From an uncultured Lachnospiraceae bacterium (GTDB lineage: Bacteria; Bacillota; Clostridia; Lachnospirales; Lachnospiraceae), in assembly GCA_947588845.1 (NCBI GenBank), contig CANQAR010000004.1:1-64000 (forward strand): a stretch of DNA of 64,000 nucleotides, written 5' to 3'. Under the pieces are notes generated by a model. The model saw only the letters and a program-made list of their open reading frames with translations. It had not been told where the DNA came from and made no database searches. This document shows, in pieces, positions 39,971 through 49,174 of this stretch. How positions within the stretch are numbered: the stretch's first letter is position 1; each line of letters opens with the position of its first letter. A program made the position numbers and the translations under genes.

Positions 39971-40032
39971 GCCGCAGTCCGCACAAAAATCATTGCGTCG
40001 ATGCAACACACCGCATTGTACCGGACTGCGGC
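39971..40032. promoter_or_regulatory. Long-loop inverted repeat in the leader of a small ORF
   Basis: GCCGCAGTCCG (39971-39981) / CGGACTGCGGC (40022-40032), just upstream of the AAAGGAG SD. Confidence 0.5.
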
Positions 40033-40057
40033 ACTACCGAAAGGAGAAACCACAGCA

Positions 40058-40300
40058 ATGAATGAAAAATATGAAAGTCCTTCCGCGCAGAACCCGAATG
40101 ATACCGACAGATACGGCATTCCCCACGTATCACTCGACGGATACGGTCACATGGGAAACGCCTGCTCCGCAACAGACTGTACCGGCCTGATCCCGGCGCT
40201 GCCGGAATCCGAAGAAGAACTGGAAGCTTATGAGGAAATGTATCAATTCTGCGCGCAGAAGCCACGTTCCACCGCAGCAGAAGCCGACACCATTTCCTGA
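40058..40300 (+). CDS. Small Cys-containing protein of unknown function downstream of the VWA/MoxR genes
   Basis: 80-aa ORF MNEKYESPSAQNPNDTDRYGIPHVSLDGYGHMGNACSATDCTGLIPALPESEEELEAYEEMYQF..; AAAGGAG SD. Confidence 0.6.
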   Translation: MNEKYESPSAQNPNDTDRYGIPHVSLDGYGHMGNACSATDCTGLIPALPESEEELEAYEEMYQFCAQKPRSTAAEADTIS

Positions 40301-40340
40301 CAGATGCTGGTGTAATTTAACGACGTTACATTCCACCGTT

Positions 40341-40369
40341 TTCGCGCAGCATGAAACACGCTGCGCGAA
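40341..40369. repeat. Hairpin downstream of the small ORF
   Basis: TTCGCGCAGC-ATGAAACAC-GCTGCGCGAA. Confidence 0.5.
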
Positions 40370-40394
40370 GGAGGGCGGGAATCGTCACTGTGAA

Positions 40395-41414
40395 TCATGA
40401 TGCCTTATCCAGCATATCATAAATATAAGTCCGCAGACCATTCTCGGTATCTATGCTGTATTTTTGGTTCATCAAGATATAGTAATTCATAATCCTCGCT
40501 TTCGGCAGAATCTCACTGGAAGGAATGCTGTCGCCATATCCTTTTCTCGCTTCCATCCACGGATCCTCATTGTGTGTGATCTTCTCCAGTACTTTTCCGC
40601 TATACATACCGAAAGTATTTACTACAAGGTCGGTCACCCGTTTCTCATCTTTCGTCAAGGCATCCTCCTTACCTTCCAAAAGTGCAAACCGCGCGTCATC
40701 AATCGGATTATATTTGAAATCCCTGAAAAGGTCATACACTTCCGGATAAACCGGACCATGTACCCATGCGCTGCAATCCTCTTCAAAGATCGGCTTCCCA
40801 TACAACGCGGAATAAACGCCCTGGACAAAGTAAAGCAGCTTCTGCAGCATAAGCGGTGTTACCTCTTCCAGCTTTTCAAAAATATACGCAATCACCCTGA
40901 GCATCTTATCTGAAACGGAAAACAGACGCTCTATGCTTTCTGCCGCGGCAAAAGCTTTCCTGTATGCCGCATTCGTCAGTTTCTTCCGGTTCTCCATGAG
41001 TTTCTGCTTCATGTATGCCGGGGACGAAAGCGCCGCTTTGATGATATCCGAATACTCTTTAGATGGCACCTGCCCTTCCAGATATCTCGGTATGGTTACT
41101 TCCCCGAATCCAAGCGCCAGGGACAGCGGCGCCTTTCCGATCTTATAAATCTTCATCAGCCTTTCGATATCATCAATCGATACAATCCCTTCTGCCGCCC
41201 TGTACTGCTCGTCGATTTCCTGAACATTCTTATCAATGAGACCCGGAATGCTCATTTCCTCACCGCAATCAGCACAGACGGCCACAGTGATTCCAAAAGT
41301 GTAATCCTTATCCCTTATATTCTTTACAATGTCTTTCCTCTGCAAAAGGTACTCCGTCTCTCTCCTGCATTCTATACAAAAATCTTTTCTTCCCTTCTCT
41401 GTCATAATGGTCAC
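40395..41414 (-). CDS. MqsA-like zinc-finger/HTH + Panacea (SocA/DUF4065) antitoxin
   Basis: CIEC..CADC Zn motifs, HTH region (LMKIYKIGKAPLSLALGFGEVTIPRYLEGQVPSKEYSDII), Panacea segment (LMLQKLLYFVQGVYSALYGKPIFEEDCSAWVHGPVYPEVYDLFRDF). Confidence 0.85.
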   Translation of the reverse strand: MTIMTEKGRKDFCIECRRETEYLLQRKDIVKNIRDKDYTFGITVAVCADCGEEMSIPGLIDKNVQEIDEQYRAAEGIVSIDDIERLMKIYKIGKAPLSLALGFGEVTIPRYLEGQVPSKEYSDIIKAALSSPAYMKQKLMENRKKLTNAAYRKAFAAAESIERLFSVSDKMLRVIAYIFEKLEEVTPLMLQKLLYFVQGVYSALYGKPIFEEDCSAWVHGPVYPEVYDLFRDFKYNPIDDARFALLEGKEDALTKDEKRVTDLVVNTFGMYSGKVLEKITHNEDPWMEARKGYGDSIPSSEILPKARIMNYYILMNQKYSIDTENGLRTYIYDMLDKAS

Positions 41415-41432
41415 CTCTGACTTGCCTCCTGA

Positions 41433-41870
41433 TTATTTGAAATAGTATGTAAGCGGATACTTCTGTTCATGAAACGAAATAATAATTACAAAACAGTTCT
41501 CCAGCTTATTGAACTTGATATACAGAGAGACCGTCTTTTCTTCCGCTCCATTTCTCTCCAAAAGAACTACGTCCTTCCCAAATACGTAGAGTCTCTCATG
41601 TTCAAAGCCCTTATGCTCATTCTGCAGAATCTCCGAAAAGTCCATTACAGTAAGGCTCAATATGATTTCTTTTGCTTTTGCCTCGTCAATAACATAATCC
41701 AGAAACAAATTGATGTTATCCAACCGCCTGGCATTCCGATCCAGCCGATAGTTGTCTTTCTCAACAGCTTCCTTCACCCCGGAAAGATACTGTTCTATGT
41801 CTTTCTTATCTATATTCAATACTTTATCCTCCGCAGAGTGCATGATATGTTTTTTATTTTTTTCTATCAT
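41433..41870 (-). CDS. Putative MqsR-like toxin partner
   Basis: ARRLDNINLFLDYVIDEAKAKEIILSLTVMDFSEI...VSLYIKFNKLENCFVIIISFHEQKYPLTYYFK resembles MqsR; directly upstream of the Panacea gene. Confidence 0.6.
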   Translation of the reverse strand: MIEKNKKHIMHSAEDKVLNIDKKDIEQYLSGVKEAVEKDNYRLDRNARRLDNINLFLDYVIDEAKAKEIILSLTVMDFSEILQNEHKGFEHERLYVFGKDVVLLERNGAEEKTVSLYIKFNKLENCFVIIISFHEQKYPLTYYFK

Positions 41871-41954
41871 GAGTATAACAATTTGATTGCTTTTTGTCAA
41901 TATCCTATCATACGGAGAACCTGCCACTGGCAGCTTTTCTGCATACTAAGGCAT

Positions 41955-41984
41955 CAAAAGCGGCAGGAAATTTTCTCTGCCGCC
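41955..41984 (-). terminator. Rho-independent terminator
   Basis: On minus strand GCGGCAG-agaaaatttc-CTGCCGC-TTTT. Confidence 0.65.
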
Positions 41985-41994
41985 AATTTCATTT

Positions 41995-42145
41995 TCAGAT
42001 TGTCTTCCTCCACATCTCCGCCCACTGCTTCTTGAACAATTCCGCTTTATTTTCAATCAAATCCTGCACCAAAGTCCAAATGTGCTTTTGAGTGCTCAAT
42101 ATCTGGTTTCTGTATTTTCAGTGTTGTTCCATGATACACAATCAT
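41995..42145 (-). pseudogene. DUF3990 N-terminal stub joined to an unrelated C-terminal tail
   Basis: Minus strand reads MIVYHGTTLKIQKPDIEHSKAHLDFGAGFD* (42145-42053); the +1 frame continues VQDLIENKAELFKKQWAEMWRKTI*; the start overlaps the DUF3791 stop. Confidence 0.7.
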
Positions 42146-42357
42146 ATATGAACTCCTTTTTCTTTTACAAATTCAGTGATATCTTCCACCAGATACTGCT
42201 TCCCCTGCGTATGAAGCACGTCATAACAAGGTAAAATATAGCCGTCCAATATTCCTGATTCATTCAAAATCTGATATACCTGTCCATAAGTTCTGTTCCA
42301 TGTTTCGGCCAGCGCATGAATAAGAAACACAGAGAATTCTAACATCTTTCTATCCAT
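42142..42357 (-). CDS. DUF3791 domain protein
   Basis: MDRKMLEFSVFLIHALAETWNRTYGQVYQILNESGILDGYILPCYDVLHTQGKQYLVEDITEFVKEKG. Confidence 0.75.
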   Translation of the reverse strand: MDRKMLEFSVFLIHALAETWNRTYGQVYQILNESGILDGYILPCYDVLHTQGKQYLVEDITEFVKEKGVHI

Positions 42358-42383
42358 AATAACCTCCCTGAACAATACAAAAG

Positions 42384-42704
42384 TCAAGCAGCATATACGA
42401 TTACCCCTTTCTTATCGACTTCCTTCTTTATTTGTCCATTTAAACGCCGATAAATCAATATATCACAGTTGGCATCACACGTTTTACAAAGTTCAACATG
42501 CAGATTGTGTAAGTCGCGCCCTCTATCCGGACAATCAACATCTGCACAGACATCGATATCACTTTCTTCCGTACAATAGTCGGTAACGCTGCTCCCAAAA
42601 ATAATCAGCCGCTTTACAAACGGATATTTCCGGGCCACGTTAATCATCTTATTTACAGAATCCAGCTTGATTCGGTTAACTCTGGAAGTATCAATTCTCT
42701 CCAT
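42384..42704 (-). CDS. MNT-type nucleotidyltransferase domain protein
   Basis: RLIIFGSSVTDYCTEESDIDVCADVD (GS-x9-DxD-like motif). Confidence 0.8.
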   Translation of the reverse strand: MERIDTSRVNRIKLDSVNKMINVARKYPFVKRLIIFGSSVTDYCTEESDIDVCADVDCPDRGRDLHNLHVELCKTCDANCDILIYRRLNGQIKKEVDKKGVIVYAA

Positions 42705-42793
42705 AAGAATCCTCCTGATTTATTGTCTGCTTCATTGTACCACAGTCTCCGGAATCCGAAAAGATATATAATATGTTTCCTGCCTTTCAGTTA

Positions 42794-45700
42794 TTATAAG
42801 TTTTTCATTACGTTCAGCAAGCTCTGATAGCTGTCCACATCATGATACTTCACTTTGCTGGTGGACATCTCATTGAACAGCTTCTTTGCGCAGGAAATCT
42901 TTGCCTGTTCGATGGGACGCAAATTCAGGCTTTCCATCGTTCCTTTAGTTTCTGCGACGAAGAAGATATGTTTTACCGTCCCCTCATAGAAAGCAATTGC
43001 CCAGTCGGGAGAATAATTCCCAACCGGCGTAGGAATCTGGAATGTCCTTGGCAATTTCGCATAAACGCAGACTTCTTCCGCAGCATCCAATTCTTCGGCA
43101 AAAGTCCTTTCAATGCTTTTATCAGCGGAACCATCGGTAAACACATAATCCTGGATGGCTTTCTTTGCAAGGAAAGCCTTTTCAAAGCTCTGCGTATTTT
43201 TATCGGCAGTAAAGATAGTGCTGTCGTATGCCCCCTCAATTTGATTGTAGGAGATATGCTCGACTATCATCGTCGCTTTCTGTTCCCGGATAAGCCTGAC
43301 CACTTTAGAAATAAATTCCTCCGGGTTATACTTAAACATTAACAGTTTTGCGGGGCTTAACCCTTTTAGTATCCGTACTACGGTTTTCCGTGTAAGAACC
43401 GTACCTTCTGCCACTTTTCCAACAAGATCATAGGGAACTCGGCTTGCCTCAGCGTATTTTAAAGTTCGCGTCTTCGTTTTCTCACCGCCAAAGGATGTTC
43501 CTCTCTCTATTTCATACTCATCCATTTTTGCTTTCTGCCTGCCGACAGTGGTGGTGTACTGAAGTTCCGAAACAAACAGTTTGTCATTGATATGATCGAT
43601 TGCTTTTCTTATCAATTCCTCACTGTCAAATTCCACTGTATAGGCATACTTATGATTGATTTCTTTCCAGAAAGCCTGAAACTCCTTCTTCGCAAAATTC
43701 TCGTTGAGTGGATTGCCCTTAACCTTTGATTCATGGCCGTCTTGGAACATACCCGCAAGAATACTGTCATCATATACAGACTGGATAAGTATATGAATAC
43801 CTTCCGCCATAGGCGCAAGCTCCTCTGGCAAAGGCGCGACCGTACCGTTTGCAACGTCGCTCCGGTATTTATCCGTGACTTTACGCTTCATATCCACATA
43901 GCCATTGAAAATCAGATAAAAATCAATGGCATTAGCGGCGTTGTCGTCAATGAGTGTAGGCACATCGTTTACCTTCACATATTTTCCGGTAAAATACTCG
44001 CTGGTCGCAACGGTTGGCCGGTCATACAGTACCGTCTTAATGTCACTCTGCAAATCGGAAACGAACGTCTTGTAACTTTCACTGGCAATGACCGTCAGCA
44101 TATTGACATCATGAACTGTCTCACCGCAGGTCTCCACATCCATTCTGTTGCCGGCCTGATTCACGCACAACCGTAGCCCACGCCCAACTTCCTGACGCTT
44201 GGCAGTATTGCTGTCAGAATGTTTCAAAGTACAAATTTGGAACACGTTGGGGTTATCCCAGCCCTCACGCAGCGCCGAGTGGGAGAAAATAAAACGCGTG
44301 GGTTCCTCAAAGGACAATAGCCGCTCCTTATTTTTGAGTATCAGGTCATAAGCGGAAATATCGTCTGAAAACTCACTTCCACGTTTGAGCTGACTGTCAA
44401 TGTTCCTGCCAGTCTTCTTATCAATGCTGAAATATCCCTTATGTACGGCAGAAACATCACTACAAGTAGAACGCAGGTATTTCTGGTATGGAGTATCGAA
44501 CAGCGTGATGTACTCGTTCAGGACATTGATATATTCCTGTTCAAACATCTTCCCGTATTCTCCAAGTACCTCATTCCCGTCCGCGTCATACTGGCGGTAC
44601 TTTGCAACCTCATCAATAAAAAACAACGAGAGGTTCTTTATCCCCATATTAAAGAGTTTTTCTTCTTTTTCAAAGTGGGAAATGATAGTTTCCCTGATTT
44701 GGATGCGGCGTATATCCTTCTCAGAAACATCACCGACCACTTCACCGGCCTTGATAACCTCACCGTTTGTGAAAGTTACCGTTCCACGCAGCGGATCTAT
44801 CTCCGATACGGTGAATCCCTTATACTGCTCCATCTGCTGCGAGATATAATAAAGATCATCTCCAACACCCAAAATCCGTGTTTCACGGTTGATAGACTTG
44901 TTATATCCGATTTCAAGCTCTACTTTAGCCATAGGCGGCTTTTTTGAGGAAAGGATAATCTGTTCCAGATACAGATAACTATCTGTACCTCTGAAGTTTT
45001 TTACTTCAAAACCCTTGACTTCTATTTTCTTAACCAACCGCTTGTTAAAGGCGTCAAGCGCGTCAAGCACATAAACCGTGTTATGCCGCTTAGCATGAGT
45101 AGCAGAATAGTTCAAGCTAAAAAGCGGGTTGAAATTCTTCAGCGCCTTTTGCGTGACCTCGCCGCCCATTTTCTGCGGCTCATCCAAAATGATAATCGGT
45201 CTGTTCGCCTTGATAACATCAATCGGTCGGCGGGAACCGAACTCATCGCGTTTGGAGTAGATGATACGGGCTTCTTTACTTCTGCCGTTCTCTTTTAAAG
45301 AGGATGCGAACGCCTGCGTGTTGATTATCATTACGTTGATACCGGAGCTTTGCGAAAAATTATCCAGTTGATTGAGATTCCTGCTGTTATAGATAAAAAA
45401 GCGAGCCTTTTTTCCATAATACTCCATAAAGTGATCAGTCGTTATCTCAAAGGATTTCTTCACACCCTCTCGTATGGCGACAGAGGGAACCACAACGATA
45501 AACTTGCTCCAACCATATCGCTTATTCAGCTCAAACATCGTTTTGATATACACATAAGTCTTGCCTGTGCCAGTCTCCATTTCTATATCGAGAGAACAGC
45601 ATCCCAACTCGCGACTCAAAGAAGCAGACTGCTTGATATTGTTCTCACTTTGTATTTTTTGAATGTTATACAAAAGCTGTTCATCCGAAAGCTCCACCAT

Positions 45701-45916
45701 CGCATTCTTGTATCCAGTATCACTCAGAGGATCAAATAGCTCCATTGTTTCCTCATTATCAGATATAAGTCTCATTTGCTGGTAAGTATCGGTAGAGACC
45801 TTGCCTAAATCCCGAATATAGCTTGTTTTTTCACTATATTCCTGACCAGCAAACACCTTCACAACAGCGTCAACCGCATCAGTCTGATACTGCTGTATCT
45901 TAAAATTAAGCTTCAC
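42794..45916 (-). CDS. Type III restriction-modification Res subunit (helicase/endonuclease)
   Basis: LDIEMETGTGKTYVYIKTMFEL, PIIILDEPQKMGG, LREGWDNPNVFQICTLKHSDSNTAKRQEVGRGLRL, C-terminal SPDWAIAFYEGTVKHIFFVAETKG; GTG start overlapping the upstream stop (GTGA). Confidence 0.9.
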   Translation of the reverse strand: MKLNFKIQQYQTDAVDAVVKVFAGQEYSEKTSYIRDLGKVSTDTYQQMRLISDNEETMELFDPLSDTGYKNAMVELSDEQLLYNIQKIQSENNIKQSASLSRELGCCSLDIEMETGTGKTYVYIKTMFELNKRYGWSKFIVVVPSVAIREGVKKSFEITTDHFMEYYGKKARFFIYNSRNLNQLDNFSQSSGINVMIINTQAFASSLKENGRSKEARIIYSKRDEFGSRRPIDVIKANRPIIILDEPQKMGGEVTQKALKNFNPLFSLNYSATHAKRHNTVYVLDALDAFNKRLVKKIEVKGFEVKNFRGTDSYLYLEQIILSSKKPPMAKVELEIGYNKSINRETRILGVGDDLYYISQQMEQYKGFTVSEIDPLRGTVTFTNGEVIKAGEVVGDVSEKDIRRIQIRETIISHFEKEEKLFNMGIKNLSLFFIDEVAKYRQYDADGNEVLGEYGKMFEQEYINVLNEYITLFDTPYQKYLRSTCSDVSAVHKGYFSIDKKTGRNIDSQLKRGSEFSDDISAYDLILKNKERLLSFEEPTRFIFSHSALREGWDNPNVFQICTLKHSDSNTAKRQEVGRGLRLCVNQAGNRMDVETCGETVHDVNMLTVIASESYKTFVSDLQSDIKTVLYDRPTVATSEYFTGKYVKVNDVPTLIDDNAANAIDFYLIFNGYVDMKRKVTDKYRSDVANGTVAPLPEELAPMAEGIHILIQSVYDDSILAGMFQDGHESKVKGNPLNENFAKKEFQAFWKEINHKYAYTVEFDSEELIRKAIDHINDKLFVSELQYTTTVGRQKAKMDEYEIERGTSFGGEKTKTRTLKYAEASRVPYDLVGKVAEGTVLTRKTVVRILKGLSPAKLLMFKYNPEEFISKVVRLIREQKATMIVEHISYNQIEGAYDSTIFTADKNTQSFEKAFLAKKAIQDYVFTDGSADKSIERTFAEELDAAEEVCVYAKLPRTFQIPTPVGNYSPDWAIAFYEGTVKHIFFVAETKGTMESLNLRPIEQAKISCAKKLFNEMSTSKVKYHDVDSYQSLLNVMKNL

Positions 45917-47211
45917 TCGTTTGTTCCCCCTTCCAAATATAGAATAGCAACAGAAACCAACGAGAGACATCTCTTATAAAAATATTCATATTGACGGTTA
46001 TCTGTAATATCAATCTTGGTCGTTTCATGATGACGGATTCTAAATTTATTCCCAATATTAGTTAAATCCTTAAACTCTGCCTGATACAAAGATTTAAAGT
46101 TCGGCTCAGAACCACTCATATTATCAATAATTTTGTCTGCCGATTTTGCCTTGTCAAGCGCAGGGGAATAATAAGTTTTCATCCTTTCAAATGCATCCCA
46201 TAGTTTTTCAACTGCAATCTGCTTATTTCCTGAACGATAGTATCTATCTGCCTCATTGAGTAATTCTTTCAAACCCTTTTCGGAAATTTTAGATACATCC
46301 TTTTTGTCGATAGTCACTTCAAGTATACTCTCTATACATCCTTGATCCAATTTGTATGCTACTGCATTTAATTTGAAAAAAGCATTTATTCGGGCAGCAA
46401 AGTCACTATCACGATTATATTTCTCATAAAACTCAACTGCATCGAATACATAATATGGGGAATTATGCAGTATGAATTGCTTCATATCTGTAGTTTCAAC
46501 ATAATCTCCCTTTTCATCAAAGCACTTTGGTACATAAAACTGAGAAATATCTCGGAAAACACATTCACTTGTCGACATATCATATTGCCATCCTGTATCA
46601 TCAGATTCCCGATAGATGGTAGAATACTTTTCAAATAACTTGTATATTTGATTCCGAATTTTCATATTCAATGACAGCTTTAACTTTTTCGATTTTATCT
46701 CCTGCTCATGTCTCTGTGAAAAAGGGACAAATAAAGCACTTGCTTCTGGGTCATATCTGCGCCATGCGTAAACATCTCGACCTGAAATCTTGTTTTCGGG
46801 ATAAAGTTCATAACCGTCATTCCGCAATAATCCGTTTACAGCATCAAGAAGTTCCTTCCAGTAACTTGTTTCAATCCTTACAGCAGGATGAAACACAGCA
46901 CACAAGAATTTCAGCAGCACCTCATCGTCACCATTCAGTAATCCCAAACGGTCATCTTCAAAAACCCAACCTTTTTCATAATCATCATTGTTTACTGTAT
47001 GTTGTCGTATATCGCTTTCAGCATTTTCAAACCGATTGTCATAACTTGGCAAAGCGTTAAGGTCATAAAGGCGCTTCAAGAAATCAATTTCACTGAGTTT
47101 TCCACAAAAATCATAATATATCCGCTTGTTTTCCCAAAAATCTGTTATATCTATCCCATACATAAACAAAGCAAATATATCTCTCCGTGTTATTTCGGTT
47201 ATTTGCCTCAT
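45913..47211 (-). CDS. AbiJ-NTD3-like / HEPN abortive-infection-type protein
   Basis: ITEITRRDIFALFMYG...FCGKLSEIDFLKRLYDLNALPSYDNRF and C-terminal IGNKFRIRHHETTK. Confidence 0.7.
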   Translation of the reverse strand: MRQITEITRRDIFALFMYGIDITDFWENKRIYYDFCGKLSEIDFLKRLYDLNALPSYDNRFENAESDIRQHTVNNDDYEKGWVFEDDRLGLLNGDDEVLLKFLCAVFHPAVRIETSYWKELLDAVNGLLRNDGYELYPENKISGRDVYAWRRYDPEASALFVPFSQRHEQEIKSKKLKLSLNMKIRNQIYKLFEKYSTIYRESDDTGWQYDMSTSECVFRDISQFYVPKCFDEKGDYVETTDMKQFILHNSPYYVFDAVEFYEKYNRDSDFAARINAFFKLNAVAYKLDQGCIESILEVTIDKKDVSKISEKGLKELLNEADRYYRSGNKQIAVEKLWDAFERMKTYYSPALDKAKSADKIIDNMSGSEPNFKSLYQAEFKDLTNIGNKFRIRHHETTKIDITDNRQYEYFYKRCLSLVSVAILYLEGGTNE

Positions 47212-49170
47212 TTACAACACCTTCCTTACCGTGTCAGGACTATATGTAGCGAAAATTTGCTCAAAATTGGTCGCCACACTGTCATTAGCCATTGAGCTAT
47301 CACGCATGACGAAATAATACGGCTTTTTTTGGGCGATTTCCTTAATAGTTTCCTCGGTCACATCGTCATCAAAACAGGCCATCAGAAAACCATCAGCAAC
47401 ATTGAATACCTTTTTATCCACTATGATTGTTTCTTCGATTTTGGAAGAAAGCAATACCCCCAAATCAAGCATTACTTGGAACAGTAAATCCTCCGGCGTT
47501 CTGTCTTCTTTGATATTGTCGGTAGCGGTTTCAAACATCGACAGCCCAAACTCATCGGGGTGATAGTAGACATCTTTCATATTGGAAGTACCGCATTTCA
47601 GAACACGGAAGCCGACATCAAGGCTTTGTGTAGTGAGCGGACTTTCCTCTTTGATTTTCTTACCAGCGCGGCGGATGCGTTCTTTGCCAATCTCGCAGAT
47701 GTTCTTGTAGCCGGCTCTGTACGCCTCACTCTTTTCAGCACAGGGCTCGGGAAGCTGCACCATAATGAATCTACGGTGTCCACCGTCCTCGGCGTTTAAC
47801 TTCATCACGGCATGGGCTGTGGTGGCAGAGCCGGAGAAGAAATCGAGGATAATATCAAATCCATTTGACGCCAATCTAAGACATCTTTGTATGGTTCCCA
47901 CTGGCTTTGGTTTGGAGAAAACTCGTTTATCAAATCCTAAATTAACGAATTCTTCAGTGCCTCTTTCACTGTTTACATCTTTAAAAGTCCAAGAGCTTGT
48001 GGGCTTAACTAATGCTCGGCCTTCAAGATAATCCTTTTGCATTATTCCCCAAACTTGTCTTGTGGGCATAAATTTGGGAATTAAATTCTCAATTTGTTTT
48101 CTTGCGGTTTCAATTCCCCAGCGCCAGTTTCCTTCTCTGCCATCCTCTCTTTGGGGTTTTATTTGAATATATCCATTCTTAACATAATCATTCTTGTCGG
48201 GGTAAAAATCACCTGTGATTTTAGAATAGTAAAAATAATAAAATAAGTTTGGCCTATCTTCTCTCAAATCGTTTTCTCCTGTTTTTCTCAAATCTATCTC
48301 ACGATAGCGATGACCAGAACTATCTAGTTTATTGTAGCGCTTTGTAATTTCTTCCGTTGGCTCAAATCCATACCAGATAACTTGATTCACATTTTTTGCA
48401 TATACTAACAAATATTCATGAGCTGTTGCAATATATTTATCATCAGATCTTCCCTTAGGATTATTAGTATTTGATATACACCCTATATAGTTATCGTCGC
48501 CGAAAATTTCATCACAACACTTCTTCAAATTCTCCTGTTCATTATCATCAATACTTATAAATATAACCCCATTATCGCTGAGCAAATCTTTTGCCAATTT
48601 TAATCTTGGATAAATCATATTCAACCAATCGGTGTGAAAGCGGCCATTGCTCTCTGTATTTGTAAAAAGACGGTTGCCATCCTCGTCAAACTGCCCGCTG
48701 TTAACAAGGTACTCGTCTGTACTTTGGACAAAGTCATCCTCATACACAAAGTCGTTGCCTGTGTTATACGGCGGGTCAATATAAATCATCTTGATCTTGC
48801 CGAGATAAGTTTCCTGTAAAAGCTTCAGCACTTCAAGGTTGTCACCCTCAATATAAAGATTTTCAGTGTTATCAAAATCCACGCTTTCCTCCCGGCAGGG
48901 GCGGAGCGTCTTGTTGATGGGGGCATTTGCCAACAGGACAGACTTTTTCTTGTCCGGCCATGTAAACTGATAACGTTCTTCACGTCCGTCAACTACTTTG
49001 CAGGAAATCTCCTGCATCAGCGCATCTTTATCAATGGCACGTTCAACAATAGCCTTGCCTTTCTCGTCATAGCCTGTTATAACTTCAGTGACGGCAGTGG
49101 GGAACAGTTCCGCCAACTTCTTGAAGTTTTCGTTCGCTTTATTCGCAGTCTGCATTTTCAGCTTATCCAC
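47212..49170 (-). CDS. Type III restriction-modification Mod subunit (adenine DNA methyltransferase)
   Basis: KMIYIDPPYNTGNDFVYEDDF (DPPY) upstream of ILDFFSGSATTAHAVMKL, i.e. beta-class order; GTG start 4 nt after the upstream stop. Confidence 0.93.
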   Translation of the reverse strand: MDKLKMQTANKANENFKKLAELFPTAVTEVITGYDEKGKAIVERAIDKDALMQEISCKVVDGREERYQFTWPDKKKSVLLANAPINKTLRPCREESVDFDNTENLYIEGDNLEVLKLLQETYLGKIKMIYIDPPYNTGNDFVYEDDFVQSTDEYLVNSGQFDEDGNRLFTNTESNGRFHTDWLNMIYPRLKLAKDLLSDNGVIFISIDDNEQENLKKCCDEIFGDDNYIGCISNTNNPKGRSDDKYIATAHEYLLVYAKNVNQVIWYGFEPTEEITKRYNKLDSSGHRYREIDLRKTGENDLREDRPNLFYYFYYSKITGDFYPDKNDYVKNGYIQIKPQREDGREGNWRWGIETARKQIENLIPKFMPTRQVWGIMQKDYLEGRALVKPTSSWTFKDVNSERGTEEFVNLGFDKRVFSKPKPVGTIQRCLRLASNGFDIILDFFSGSATTAHAVMKLNAEDGGHRRFIMVQLPEPCAEKSEAYRAGYKNICEIGKERIRRAGKKIKEESPLTTQSLDVGFRVLKCGTSNMKDVYYHPDEFGLSMFETATDNIKEDRTPEDLLFQVMLDLGVLLSSKIEETIIVDKKVFNVADGFLMACFDDDVTEETIKEIAQKKPYYFVMRDSSMANDSVATNFEQIFATYSPDTVRKVL

Positions 49171-49174
49171 TGTC

